41,792 nt of DNA from the NCBI GenBank assembly GCA_034002405.1, contig JAVFAS010000028.1, positions 1-41,792 of the forward strand, written 5' to 3'. The number at the start of each line of letters is the position of its first letter. The stretch's first letter is position 1. The position numbers and the translations under genes were made by a program. A model generated the notes under the pieces. That model searched no databases and was not told the DNA's origin. It worked only from the letters and a program-made list of their open reading frames with translations. This DNA comes from SZUA-365 sp034002405. Lineage in GTDB: Bacteria; Bacteroidota; Ignavibacteria; SZUA-365. Of this stretch, positions 30,252 to 38,900 are shown piece after piece.

Positions 30252-31046
30252 ATGATCGCCGCCGCGCTGCAATTCCGTCCGGCCTTTCTCGATGTCGGGG
30301 CTAATCTCGCGACACTCGGGCGATGGCTTGATGCGGTGGAGGCGGACCTCGTGGTGTTGCCGGAATTATGCACCACCGGATATTTTTTTCATGAGACCGA
30401 CCAGCTGCGCACGGTCGCGGAACCGCGCGACGGCCAGACGGTGGCGTTCCTTCGCGGCGTGGCGGCGGACCGTGGCATCGTGATCGTTGCCGGCTTCGCC
30501 GAGCGGGACGGGGAGGCGCTGTACAATTCCGCCGCGACGGTTTTTCCGGACGGACGCGTGGAAATCTATCGCAAGGTTCATCTGTTCGCCGAAGAGAAGA
30601 TCCACTTCACCCCGGGTAATCTCGGTTTCCCCGTGGCGCACTGGGGTGACCGGCTGCGACTGGGTGTGATGATCTGCTATGACTGGCGTTTCCCCGAGGC
30701 GGCGCGCACGCTCGCCTTGCGCGGGGCGCAGGTCATTGCCCATCCGTCGGCCCTCGTCGCCGCGCCGCGGCTCTGGCAGCCGGTGATGCGCACCCGATCG
30801 TTCGAAAACCGCGTCTTCACGATGACCGCCAATCGCACCGGTGTCGAGCGGCGCGGCGACGACGAACTCGTCTTCCACGGCTGCAGTCAGATCGTCGCAC
30901 CCAACGGCAGCGTGCTCGCGGAGGCCGGTGAGGTCGACGAGGGTTGGATCGTCTCCCGCATCGATCCCGCGCGAGCCGACGAGAAAGCGTTTTCGTCCTG
31001 GAACGACATCATCACCGACCGGCGCCCCGAGTCCTACGCCCTGTGA
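30252..31046 (+). CDS. Carbon-nitrogen hydrolase (nitrilase family amidase)
   Basis: A 264-residue cytoplasmic enzyme with the complete nitrilase-superfamily Glu-Lys-Cys triad: Glu38 in VVLPELCTTGYF, Lys in IYRKVHLF (about residue 108) and Cys in VMICYDWRFPEAAR (about 141). It hydrolyses an amide or carbamoyl bond of a small molecule. The overall form and the end (SWNDIITDRRPESY) fit the omega-amidase/Nit2-like or N-carbamoyl-type branches; I cannot choose. It follows two overlapping small genes after 25 bases and precedes the DUF374 gene by 130 bases, so it may be the third gene of a short operon. Confidence 0.88.
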   Translation: MIAAALQFRPAFLDVGANLATLGRWLDAVEADLVVLPELCTTGYFFHETDQLRTVAEPRDGQTVAFLRGVAADRGIVIVAGFAERDGEALYNSAATVFPDGRVEIYRKVHLFAEEKIHFTPGNLGFPVAHWGDRLRLGVMICYDWRFPEAARTLALRGAQVIAHPSALVAAPRLWQPVMRTRSFENRVFTMTANRTGVERRGDDELVFHGCSQIVAPNGSVLAEAGEVDEGWIVSRIDPARADEKAFSSWNDIITDRRPESYAL

Positions 31047-31176
31047 GACGCCTCCGCCACCATGCGACCGGTATCCGCGTCACGGCGTTCCGCATCCCGC
31101 ATCGCCGCCCCGCGATTCGTGTCCACCATTCCATGGCGCGGCGTCGTCCGCCATGCATTTCTCCGAGGTTCCGCCC

Positions 31177-31815
31177 ATGAAAGACTGGCTGCTGCGTGTG
31201 CTGATCGAGGCGCTGAACCGGACGATTTCCTTCGTACCGGAAAACGAGGCGCCCGTCGTCGCGCTGCTCGAGGCGGGGACGCCTTTCGTGTTGGTGTTCT
31301 GGCACGGTTCGATGACCTATCCCTGGTGGCGCATGCGGCATAGCCGCGCGGCCGCGCTGGTCAGCCAGAGCCGCGATGGGCAGCTGCTGGCGAATCTGCT
31401 GACGTACTGGGGCTATCACGTGCTGCGCGGCTCGAGCAGCCACGGCAGCAAGGAAGCGATGGTCGCGATGCGCGAGGCCGTCGCCGAGGGACATGTGCTG
31501 TGCGTGACGCCGGACGGTCCGAGGGGCCCGTATCACGAAATGAAAATGGGTGCGGTGCGCGTGGCGCAGACGATGCATGTGCCGCTCGTGATGGTGAGCG
31601 TGGGCTATCGGCGCTTCCGGCGGCTGCGCAGCTGGGATCGCTTCGAGATTCCCTGGCCGTTCACGCGGGCGCGCGTGATTTACAGCGATCCGATCATGAT
31701 CGATCCGGCGTTGCAGGACGCGGTGCTCGACGACCGCCGGCACGAACTCGAGAAAATGCTCAACGCGCAATACCGCGACGCCGTGCTCGGTGTCGCCCCG
31801 CCGGGGAGATCCTGA
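31177..31815 (+). CDS. DUF374 lysophospholipid acyltransferase-like protein
   Basis: A 212-residue protein of the DUF374 family, a short LPLAT-type acyltransferase. Typical blocks are VFWHGSMTYPWW, ALVSQSRDGQLLANLL, GYHVLRGSSSHGSKEAM, VTPDGPRGPYHEMKMGAV and SWDRFEIPWPF. The His in FWHG and the Arg-Gly-Ser-Ser and ProAspGlyProArgGly loops take the place of the acyltransferase motifs. Members are linked to lipid A or glycolipid acylation, and lpxK follows 25 bases later, which supports a lipid A role. The ATG at 31177 has GAGG nine bases before it; an ATG at 31153 would add eight residues. Confidence 0.88.
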   Translation: MKDWLLRVLIEALNRTISFVPENEAPVVALLEAGTPFVLVFWHGSMTYPWWRMRHSRAAALVSQSRDGQLLANLLTYWGYHVLRGSSSHGSKEAMVAMREAVAEGHVLCVTPDGPRGPYHEMKMGAVRVAQTMHVPLVMVSVGYRRFRRLRSWDRFEIPWPFTRARVIYSDPIMIDPALQDAVLDDRRHELEKMLNAQYRDAVLGVAPPGRS

Positions 31816-31840
31816 GCGGCGGGACGGAGGCATTCCAGAG

Positions 31841-32872
31841 ATGAAGACCTTGATATCGTATGGTTACGGCGCGGCCGTCGCGCTGCGAAATCTCGCCTTC
31901 GACCGGGGCTGGGCGCGGATGGCGTCCGTCGCCGTGCCGGTGATTTCGGTGGGGAACATCACCGCGGGGGGCGCGGGCAAGACGCCGGTCGTGGAATATC
32001 TCGCCGCGCTGCTGCTGGCGCGCGAGCGGCGGGTGGCGGTGGTGACGCGCGGGTACCGGCGCGCCACGCGGGGCAGCGTGGTGGTATCCGACGGACGCGG
32101 CCGGGTGGTATCGGCGCGCGATGGCGGCGACGAGCCGGTGCAGATCGCGCGGAAGTTTCCGTCCCTCGTCGTGATCGCCGACGCGCGGCGTCGTCGCGGG
32201 TGTGCGCGCGCGGTCGCGGAATTCGGCGCGGAGTGCATCCTGCTCGACGACGCGTTCCAGCATCGCGCGATGCGGCGGGATCTCGACATCGTGGTCATCG
32301 ATGCCGCGGAGGGGGTCGCCGGGCAGCACCTGCTTCCGCGGGGACGGTTGCGCGAGCCGCTGACGAATCTGCGGCGCGCGGATCTCATTCTGTTGAGCAA
32401 ATGCGACGACGCGGTCGCGGTGGAACGCCTGCGGCGCGCGTTGGGGGCATGGACGCCGGCGCCGGTGTTCGCGACGCGCTTCGTCGCGCGCGGGTGGCGG
32501 CGGCTCGGGCGCGAGGGGGAGATGCCGGTCGAGGCGCTCGCGGGGATCCCCATCGGAAGCTTCTGCGGCATCGGTCGGCCGGCCGGTTTCCGGACCACGC
32601 TGCATGCGCTCGGTCTCGCACCCGTGATCGAGCGACCATTCGCCGATCATCACCCCTACACCACGCGCGATATCACGGCACTCGCCGAGGATGGCCGGCG
32701 CGCCGGCGTGCGTGCGTGGGTGACGACGGAGAAGGATGCGATGCGATTGATGGACACGGATGATTGGCGCGCGCTCGGCGACGTCTCCTACCCGCGGATG
32801 GAGGTCGTGTTTTCCGGGGATGAGGAGGAATTCGTCGCGTGCGTTCTCGAACGCTGTGGTGTTGTCCGATAG
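31841..32872 (+). CDS. lpxK: Tetraacyldisaccharide 4'-kinase
   Basis: A 343-residue inner-membrane-associated kinase adding the 4'-phosphate to the lipid A precursor. The P-loop reads VGNITAGGAGKTPVVEYLA (about residues 37-55), followed by VVTRGYRR, the Asp-rich LLDDAFQHRAMRRDLDIVV, and HHPYTTRDI and TTEKDAMRL in the C half, all family signatures. The ATG at 31841 follows GGAGG. The last 85 bases overlap the 3' end of the convergent DksA-type gene. With the DUF374 acyltransferase just upstream it forms a lipid A pair and shows the organism makes LPS or a related glycolipid. Confidence 0.95.
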   Translation: MKTLISYGYGAAVALRNLAFDRGWARMASVAVPVISVGNITAGGAGKTPVVEYLAALLLARERRVAVVTRGYRRATRGSVVVSDGRGRVVSARDGGDEPVQIARKFPSLVVIADARRRRGCARAVAEFGAECILLDDAFQHRAMRRDLDIVVIDAAEGVAGQHLLPRGRLREPLTNLRRADLILLSKCDDAVAVERLRRALGAWTPAPVFATRFVARGWRRLGREGEMPVEALAGIPIGSFCGIGRPAGFRTTLHALGLAPVIERPFADHHPYTTRDITALAEDGRRAGVRAWVTTEKDAMRLMDTDDWRALGDVSYPRMEVVFSGDEEEFVACVLERCGVVR

Positions 32873-33156
32873 CGGAGCACGCCGCTGCACTGTTCGCAGA
32901 AATGGGCGACGGGATTGCCCGCAAGCACATCCGCGGTGATGGGTCCCTTGCAGAAAATGCATCGACCGTAATCCCCGCGTCGCATCCGCTCGAGCGCGAG
33001 ACGTAGTTCGTTCAACTGCGGATCCGCCTTGAACGCGAGCTTGGCGCTGATAAGGTCTTCCGAGAGATCCTGCACGGGATCGCCGTAGACGTCGTTGAGT
33101 ATGGTCGCGATGCGTCCGAGAATAATCTCGCGAATGGTATGCTCTGCTGTGTTCAT
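32788..33156 (-). CDS. DksA/TraR-type C4 zinc-finger protein
   Basis: A 122-residue protein. A helical N-terminal coiled-coil-like part (about residues 1-60, with ELRLALERMRRGDYG) is followed by a zinc finger CIFC-x17-CEQC (about residues 66-90), the DksA/TraR pattern. These proteins enter the RNA polymerase secondary channel and adjust initiation, often with ppGpp. It lacks the acidic Asp-x-x-Asp-Ala tip in a clear form. The start at 33156 is preceded by GAAGAG; upstream in-frame Met codons give poor sequence. The last 28 codons, a Ser/Thr-rich tail, lie inside the end of lpxK on the other strand. Confidence 0.78.
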   Translation of the reverse strand: MNTAEHTIREIILGRIATILNDVYGDPVQDLSEDLISAKLAFKADPQLNELRLALERMRRGDYGRCIFCKGPITADVLAGNPVAHFCEQCSGVLRYRTTPQRSRTHATNSSSSPENTTSIRG

Positions 33157-33380
33157 CTCTTCACCGTTTCCTCTGTGTTCCCATTGCCAATGAATGACCA
33201 TCTGTTGAATCGACGGTACAATATCGGCGGCATTCGTGAGACTGACATTGGAATGTGATTGGATTTCCGTTCAGAGTCAAGGGAAAGGGAAATGCCCTGG
33301 TCGGGCAGCGCACGCACATCGTACGACGATGATGCGACGGGCGCGGGAGGGGGGATCGGGTCGACGGCGGGGGAGGGGCG

Positions 33381-35264
33381 CTATCCTTTCAGATAGACCA
33401 TGAGCACCGAGACATCCGACGACGTGACGCCGGGGATGCGCGCGGCTTGACCGATCGAACCCGGCTGCACGGCGGCGAGCTTCTCCCGGCCTTCGGTGGA
33501 GAGGGAATGTATGCGTGCGTAGTCGAAGCGCTCCGGAATCGCCATGCGTTCGGCGTGAAGGAATTTCTCCACATCCCGCTGCTGCCGCTCGATATAGCCC
33601 TGATACTTGGTTTCGATTTCGACCTGCTCGACCGCGCGCGGATCCGCGAGCGCTTCCGCGGCCCGGGGCATCGACGCCGCGATCCCGTCGAGACGGAGCA
33701 CATCCGCGGCGCGGACGTCCTCGCGGCGGATGATTTTTCCGAGAAATTCATTCTGCGCGACCGGTGTCGATCCGATGGAGAGAAGGAAGGGGTTAAGGAC
33801 GTCCGGACTCGCGGTCCGGGTTTCCACCGCTTCGCGCACCGCATGGATGACGCGTTCGCGTTCGCGCAGCGCCGCATGCACCTCGTCCGGGATCAGACCG
33901 AAACGGTATCCGTACGGCATGAGCCTGCGGTCGGCGTTGTCCTGCCGCAGCAGCAGGCGATACTCGGCGCGCGAGGTGAACATGCGGTACGGCTCGAGCG
34001 TCCCCTTGTTGACAAGGTCATCGATGAGCACGCCGATATAGGCCTCGCTGCGCGCAAGGATGAACGGTGGCGCGCCACGCAGCGCGAGCGCGGCGTTGAT
34101 GCCGGCGATTAATCCCTGCGCCGCTGCCTCCTCGTACCCCGACGTGCCGTTGATCTGTCCGGCGAGATACAGCCCCGCGATGGCCTTGGTCTCGAGCGTG
34201 AGGCGAAGCTGATGCGGCGGGAAGAAATCGTACTCCACCGCGTATCCCGGCCGCATCATTTCCACGCGGCGCAGTCCGGGCACCGTGCGCAGCGCGCGCA
34301 GCTGCACGTCGGCGGGGAGCGACGAGGAAAACCCGTTCACATAGACGACATCGCTCGTTCGGCCCTCGGGCTCGAGAAAGAGATGGTGGCTGTCGCGCTC
34401 GGAAAAACGGACGATTTTATCTTCTATGCTCGGGCAGTAGCGTGGTCCCGCGCCCTGGATACGGCCGGTGAACATCGGCGAGTGTTCGAAGCCCGTGCGC
34501 ATGGCCTCGTGGGTTTCCACGCTGGTATGCGTGATGTAACAGGGTACTTGATCGAACGCGGGGGGCGGCGACTGGAAGGAAAAGGGAACGGGGTGGTCGT
34601 CGCCCGGGGCGAGCGCGGTTTCATCGAGATCAATGCTCGCCAGCGAGACGCGCGGTGGTGTGCCCGTTTTCAACCGTCCCGTCTCGAAGCCATACCGCAG
34701 CAGCGTCTCGGTGATACCGGTCGATGGCTGTTCCCCGAAACGGCCGCCGATGCTTTTCGCGAGCCCGGTGTACATCGCCGCGTTGAGGAAAGTCCCGGCG
34801 CAGACAATCACCGCGCGGCAGCGGAGTTCCGCGCCCTCGGACGTGGTCACACCCGTCACGCGGTCCTGCTCCACATGCAGCAGACGTACCGAGCCGGCGA
34901 GGATGTCGATGCCGTTGATGGACTCCATATACCGCCGGGCGACGGCCGCGTATTCGTCGCGGTCGTTCTGGCTGCGGGGCGACCACACGGCCGGTCCCTT
35001 CGACCGGTTGAGCATTTTGTATTGAATCGCCGACTGATCGGCGATCAGTCCCATGAGTCCGCCCAGCGCATCGATCTCGCGCACAAGATGTCCTTTCGCC
35101 GTCCCGCCGATGGCGGGATTGCAGGACAGGCGTCCGATGGCGTCGATCTCCATCGTGACGAGCGCCACCGCACAGCCCATGCGCGCCGCGGCGCCCGCTG
35201 CCTCGATGCCGGCGTGTCCCCCGCCGACGACCACGATATCATATTCGTTGTTCATGCCAGACAT
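33381..35264 (-). CDS. mnmG: tRNA uridine-5-carboxymethylaminomethyl(34) synthesis protein MnmG
   Basis: A 627-residue FAD-dependent enzyme that with MnmE and a folate cofactor modifies wobble U34 of tRNAs. The FAD loop is VVVGGGHAGIEAA at the N terminus; the family signature GRLSCNPAIGGTAKGH contains Cys48, and a second conserved Cys is in GPRYCPSIEDK. Also seen are SRSGYE-like NGTSGYEEAAAQGL and FTSRAEYRLLLRQDNAD, and a C-terminal helical domain for MnmE and tRNA binding. Length is normal. The start MSGMNNEYD is typical. No mnmE or rsmG lies next to it; the gene reads away from a 0.7-kb gene-free stretch. Confidence 0.97.
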   Translation of the reverse strand: MSGMNNEYDIVVVGGGHAGIEAAGAAARMGCAVALVTMEIDAIGRLSCNPAIGGTAKGHLVREIDALGGLMGLIADQSAIQYKMLNRSKGPAVWSPRSQNDRDEYAAVARRYMESINGIDILAGSVRLLHVEQDRVTGVTTSEGAELRCRAVIVCAGTFLNAAMYTGLAKSIGGRFGEQPSTGITETLLRYGFETGRLKTGTPPRVSLASIDLDETALAPGDDHPVPFSFQSPPPAFDQVPCYITHTSVETHEAMRTGFEHSPMFTGRIQGAGPRYCPSIEDKIVRFSERDSHHLFLEPEGRTSDVVYVNGFSSSLPADVQLRALRTVPGLRRVEMMRPGYAVEYDFFPPHQLRLTLETKAIAGLYLAGQINGTSGYEEAAAQGLIAGINAALALRGAPPFILARSEAYIGVLIDDLVNKGTLEPYRMFTSRAEYRLLLRQDNADRRLMPYGYRFGLIPDEVHAALRERERVIHAVREAVETRTASPDVLNPFLLSIGSTPVAQNEFLGKIIRREDVRAADVLRLDGIAASMPRAAEALADPRAVEQVEIETKYQGYIERQQRDVEKFLHAERMAIPERFDYARIHSLSTEGREKLAAVQPGSIGQAARIPGVTSSDVSVLMVYLKG

Positions 35265-35466
35265 GAAACATACGAATCATGCCCATGATTTCATTGGAAC
35301 AATCTTTTTTTCGGGACTCTCAGCCGCGGATTGTCTCGAACAAGGGTGAAATTTCCCCCTCGGCCCGAACGCAACCCGCGGGCAACCATTCCGTACCACA
35401 TCCAGGCTAAAGACTTAGGGAGAAAAAAGATCCTTCCTCATTCCACCCTCCTTCGTCAATCAGTAG

Positions 35467-35500
35467 TGGCAGGTATGCGAGATAACCTGCCATTTTTTTT
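35467..35500 (+). terminator. Intrinsic terminator with no upstream gene
   Basis: TGGCAGGT (35467-35474) pairs with ACCTGCCA (35485-35492) around a ten-base loop and is followed at once by eight T residues. It is one of the cleanest intrinsic terminators in the window on the plus strand, yet no rightward gene ends before it: mnmG starts at 35264 on the other strand. It may end a small RNA transcribed from the 35265-35466 interval. Confidence 0.75.
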
Positions 35501-35969
35501 CGTGAGATGCGGCTTCCGCCCACCCCGCGTTCATCCGCGTGCACTGATTTGCTTCCTCTCCGAGGCGAGGACGGCGCCCCACGCATCGGATTCGCGACCC
35601 GGTGAAAAAAAAAATCGGAAAATTTTGGCCGCGGGGGGTGAACTCGCGGTATTATGAAGAGAGAAGCGCCGCTGACCGTTGAGGAATCGACGCTGCCCGG
35701 GCCCTTGCATATCGGATAATCATGACTTATGTTGCATTAAACGACGGAAGAGCGCGCCACAATCCCCGGGGGCCATCGCTGGCTGGTCGCGCGCGTGCTT
35801 TCGTCGTCGCCTGAAACCTCGCACCGTGCGAACCTGACGAGAAACGACCGACAACCCGCTCACACGAGCACGAGCGGGGGCTGATGGATCATGCAGCAAT
35901 TGATCACAAGCTCAACAGGTCACGAATGACAAACGTACGCACCCTCGTGACGAAACTCCGGCACGGAGT
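35501..35969. other. Gene-free leader region before the large T9SS gene
   Basis: About 470 bases with no supported coding sequence. Notable contents are an A10 run (about 35603-35613), a hairpin CCCGCTC-N10-GAGCGGG (35855-35878) and two in-frame ATGs (35884, 35926) that read into the downstream (CA)9 tract. The promoter of the surface protein gene should be here, but I see no persuasive hexamers. Confidence 0.65.
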
Positions 35970-38900
35970 TTGTCACACACACACACACACAGATGCACGC
36001 CGCGTTCAACCAGTCGACCGTGTGCCACCCGCCGATCATGGTTTCCCCCGCGCTCACGTCGACTCGAATGCATTGTTTCCGCGCTTCTCTTGCTGACCGC
36101 GATGTTCCATACCACGACGGCACAGACGGAGTGGAAGGATCGTTATGTCACGCTGGCATCGGGCGATCAGAGCAAACCCGTCGTCGCATTTCCCGCCAAT
36201 GACCAGTACACCGTGATTGTATGGGAGGATTTCCGCGACGGGGAGGCGGACATTTACGCACAGAAGATCGACAATGTGACGGGCCTGGCCCTCTGGGATC
36301 CGATCGATGGCGTACCGGTGTGCACGGAGATCGGCACGCAGCGGAACCCGCACGCCGCGTACGATTCGCTCGGTGGGGTGATTATCGTCTGGGAGGATTA
36401 TCGTGATCGTCACAACTCGGCAATCCTCGATTCGACCGTCATGGATATCTACGCGCACCGGCTGTATCTCGGCAACGGCGGGTACGACCTGAACTGGAGC
36501 ACGATATCCAACGGTGTGCCGGTGTGCGTTCGCACGGGCGCGAAAGCGCAGGGCCCGCGCATTGCTGGTACCACGGATGGCGCGTATGTTACCTGGACGG
36601 ACTATCGAAATTCCGCCGGCTATCCTGGACACGGAAACCGCGATGTGTACGTGCAGTACTTGCTCTCGGCAACGGGCAGCCATCCGGCGGGCTCGTATTG
36701 GGCGGCTAATGGGATCAATGTGACGATACCGAACCCGTGTCCGTCGCGGGCGGATTCGTGCAACCAGCAGAATCCTGATATCACGCTCGATTATTCGATC
36801 CGGACGCCGCGTCAACGGTACGGCGCGGTGATCGCCTACGAGGACGACCGCGACGACGCCTGGCAGATTTTCGCCGATAATATCGGCGCGGATGGGAGCA
36901 ATCTCTGGGGGAATGATCTTCAGATCGCTCCGAACACCGGAGGCGCGAATAACGGCGGAAACCAGTTCGATCCGCGCATCGCCACGACGGGATCGCCGGG
37001 CAATCCGTATCTGGGCGCGGTGGTCGCCTGGCGTGACGAGCGCAATGGAGCGACATCGAAGTCCGATATATTCGCGCAGCGGGTGACGCATGTTGGTGTT
37101 CCATTGTGGACCGTGACGGAACTTCCGGTTTGCACGGCCATCGAGGAGCAGCGCCGCCAGCGTATCGCCGTGCAGGGGTACCGTGCGATGATCGTCTGGG
37201 AGGACCTGCGCGATTCGGTCACCACCGACATCGATGTCTACGGCAACGCGATCGATGTGCGGTACGGCTTACCGACGTGGCCGGCTGTGAGTGCCGGATT
37301 GCTTAGTGATGCGATGCACGCGCAGCGTGCACCGGAGGTGGATATCCGCAGCCAGATCCTGGTGGCATGGGAGGACTGGCGGGAAGCAACCGTCGCCGAA
37401 ATTTATGGCCATGCGCTGTGGATCAATGATCCGACGCAGTATCGCTGGCCAGGTACGGGCCAACCGATCACGCGTGCGAAGCATGACCAGACGCTGCCTC
37501 GGGTGGCGGGCGATGTCGTGGTCTGGCAGGACGCGCGGCGCGCGCCGGTGACCGCGCAGCAACCCGATCAGCGGACCGACGATAACATCTACGCGCAGAG
37601 ACTCGGCGACGAATGCGACCTGCCGACCGAGATGCACTGGAAGGAGGAATTCGTCAAATGGACGTGGGGGACGGACATCACGCAGTACCGCTTCGTGATC
37701 GACTCACTCGGCAGCAGCTACGCGGTGTGGATCGAACATCGGCCGGGTGATGGGGGCAGCGAGTCGGTGTACGCGCAGAAGCTCGACCGGGACGGCGTGC
37801 CGAAGTGGTTCAACAACGGGGTAATGGTGAGCCAGCCGGGAGTGCACTGCTCGGAGCCGGACGTGTGCATCGACGGCGATGAGGGATGCTTCGTCACCTG
37901 GCTTCAGGACGGGCAGCAAATCATGATGGCGCATGTCGATCTCCTCGGCACGGTTGTCGTCGAGGTGCCGGAATCTCCGCCGGGGAACGGGCCGCGTCTG
38001 GTCGAGGACGATGGCGGCGGAGCGATTCTCGGATACAACTCATCCGCGGGCATCGAATTGCGGCACTACGACGCGCAGTTTAACCCGCTCGCCACGCAGA
38101 CCGAGAGCACATTCCCCGGTCCGTACCTTGACGTGAAACTCAGCAAATCGCGAAGTGGCGGCGTGTGGTTTGTCTGGCACAATGGCACGGACAATGTTTT
38201 TGGATCGGGCTGGGATGGAAGCGGAAGTCTACCGCTTCAATCCGGTTCGCTGTCCGATGCATTCGGCACTTCCTCATTTTCATCGATTACCGGCGAGATT
38301 GACATCGACACGGATTTGACACCGTATGAAGGTGGAAATTGGCATACTGATCCGTTGTGGCTGTACGATGGCGTTGTCGCCGCGGTGGTGAATGTTGACG
38401 GCGCGGCGGATGATATTATCGTCGCACGGTTATTCAATCCGTTCTCAGCCTGGGTAAGGTTCGGTGGCGGTAAGAACATCTCCGATAACCAATTTGCCCG
38501 TAGCAATCCCGCGGGTCTCGATCAGGCGGCGGCCCAGCCCGCGATTGCCGCGGACAGCATGGCAACGCTTCTCGTCGGTGGCGCGCTTGCAATCGAGCAA
38601 CTCGGTGGTGCGATTGTCGCATGGACAAATCAGTACACGGATGCAGCGAGCGGACAGCGGTATTCCTGTGTCTATACCGAGCGCGTTGCGTGGACTCCTT
38701 CGTCGAATGACTACACCGCCAACGTGCACTTCGGCTGGGACCAGGAACCGCCGCTCGATCACACGCTGACCGTGGCCCCCACGCCTGATATCGCGACGGT
38801 GTTCAACCCGGATGTCGACTACCAGGTCTACACACCACCGCTTCCCCCGAACACTCCACGTTACGGCATCGTGACCTGGACCTCGGACCGATCACTCGGA

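Noticed and set aside
35265..35969. A tRNA or standard structural RNA (6S, SRP, tmRNA, RNase P)
   Set aside because: I looked for the T-loop GGTTCGA pattern, the SRP apical loop and the tmRNA ends, and none was present.
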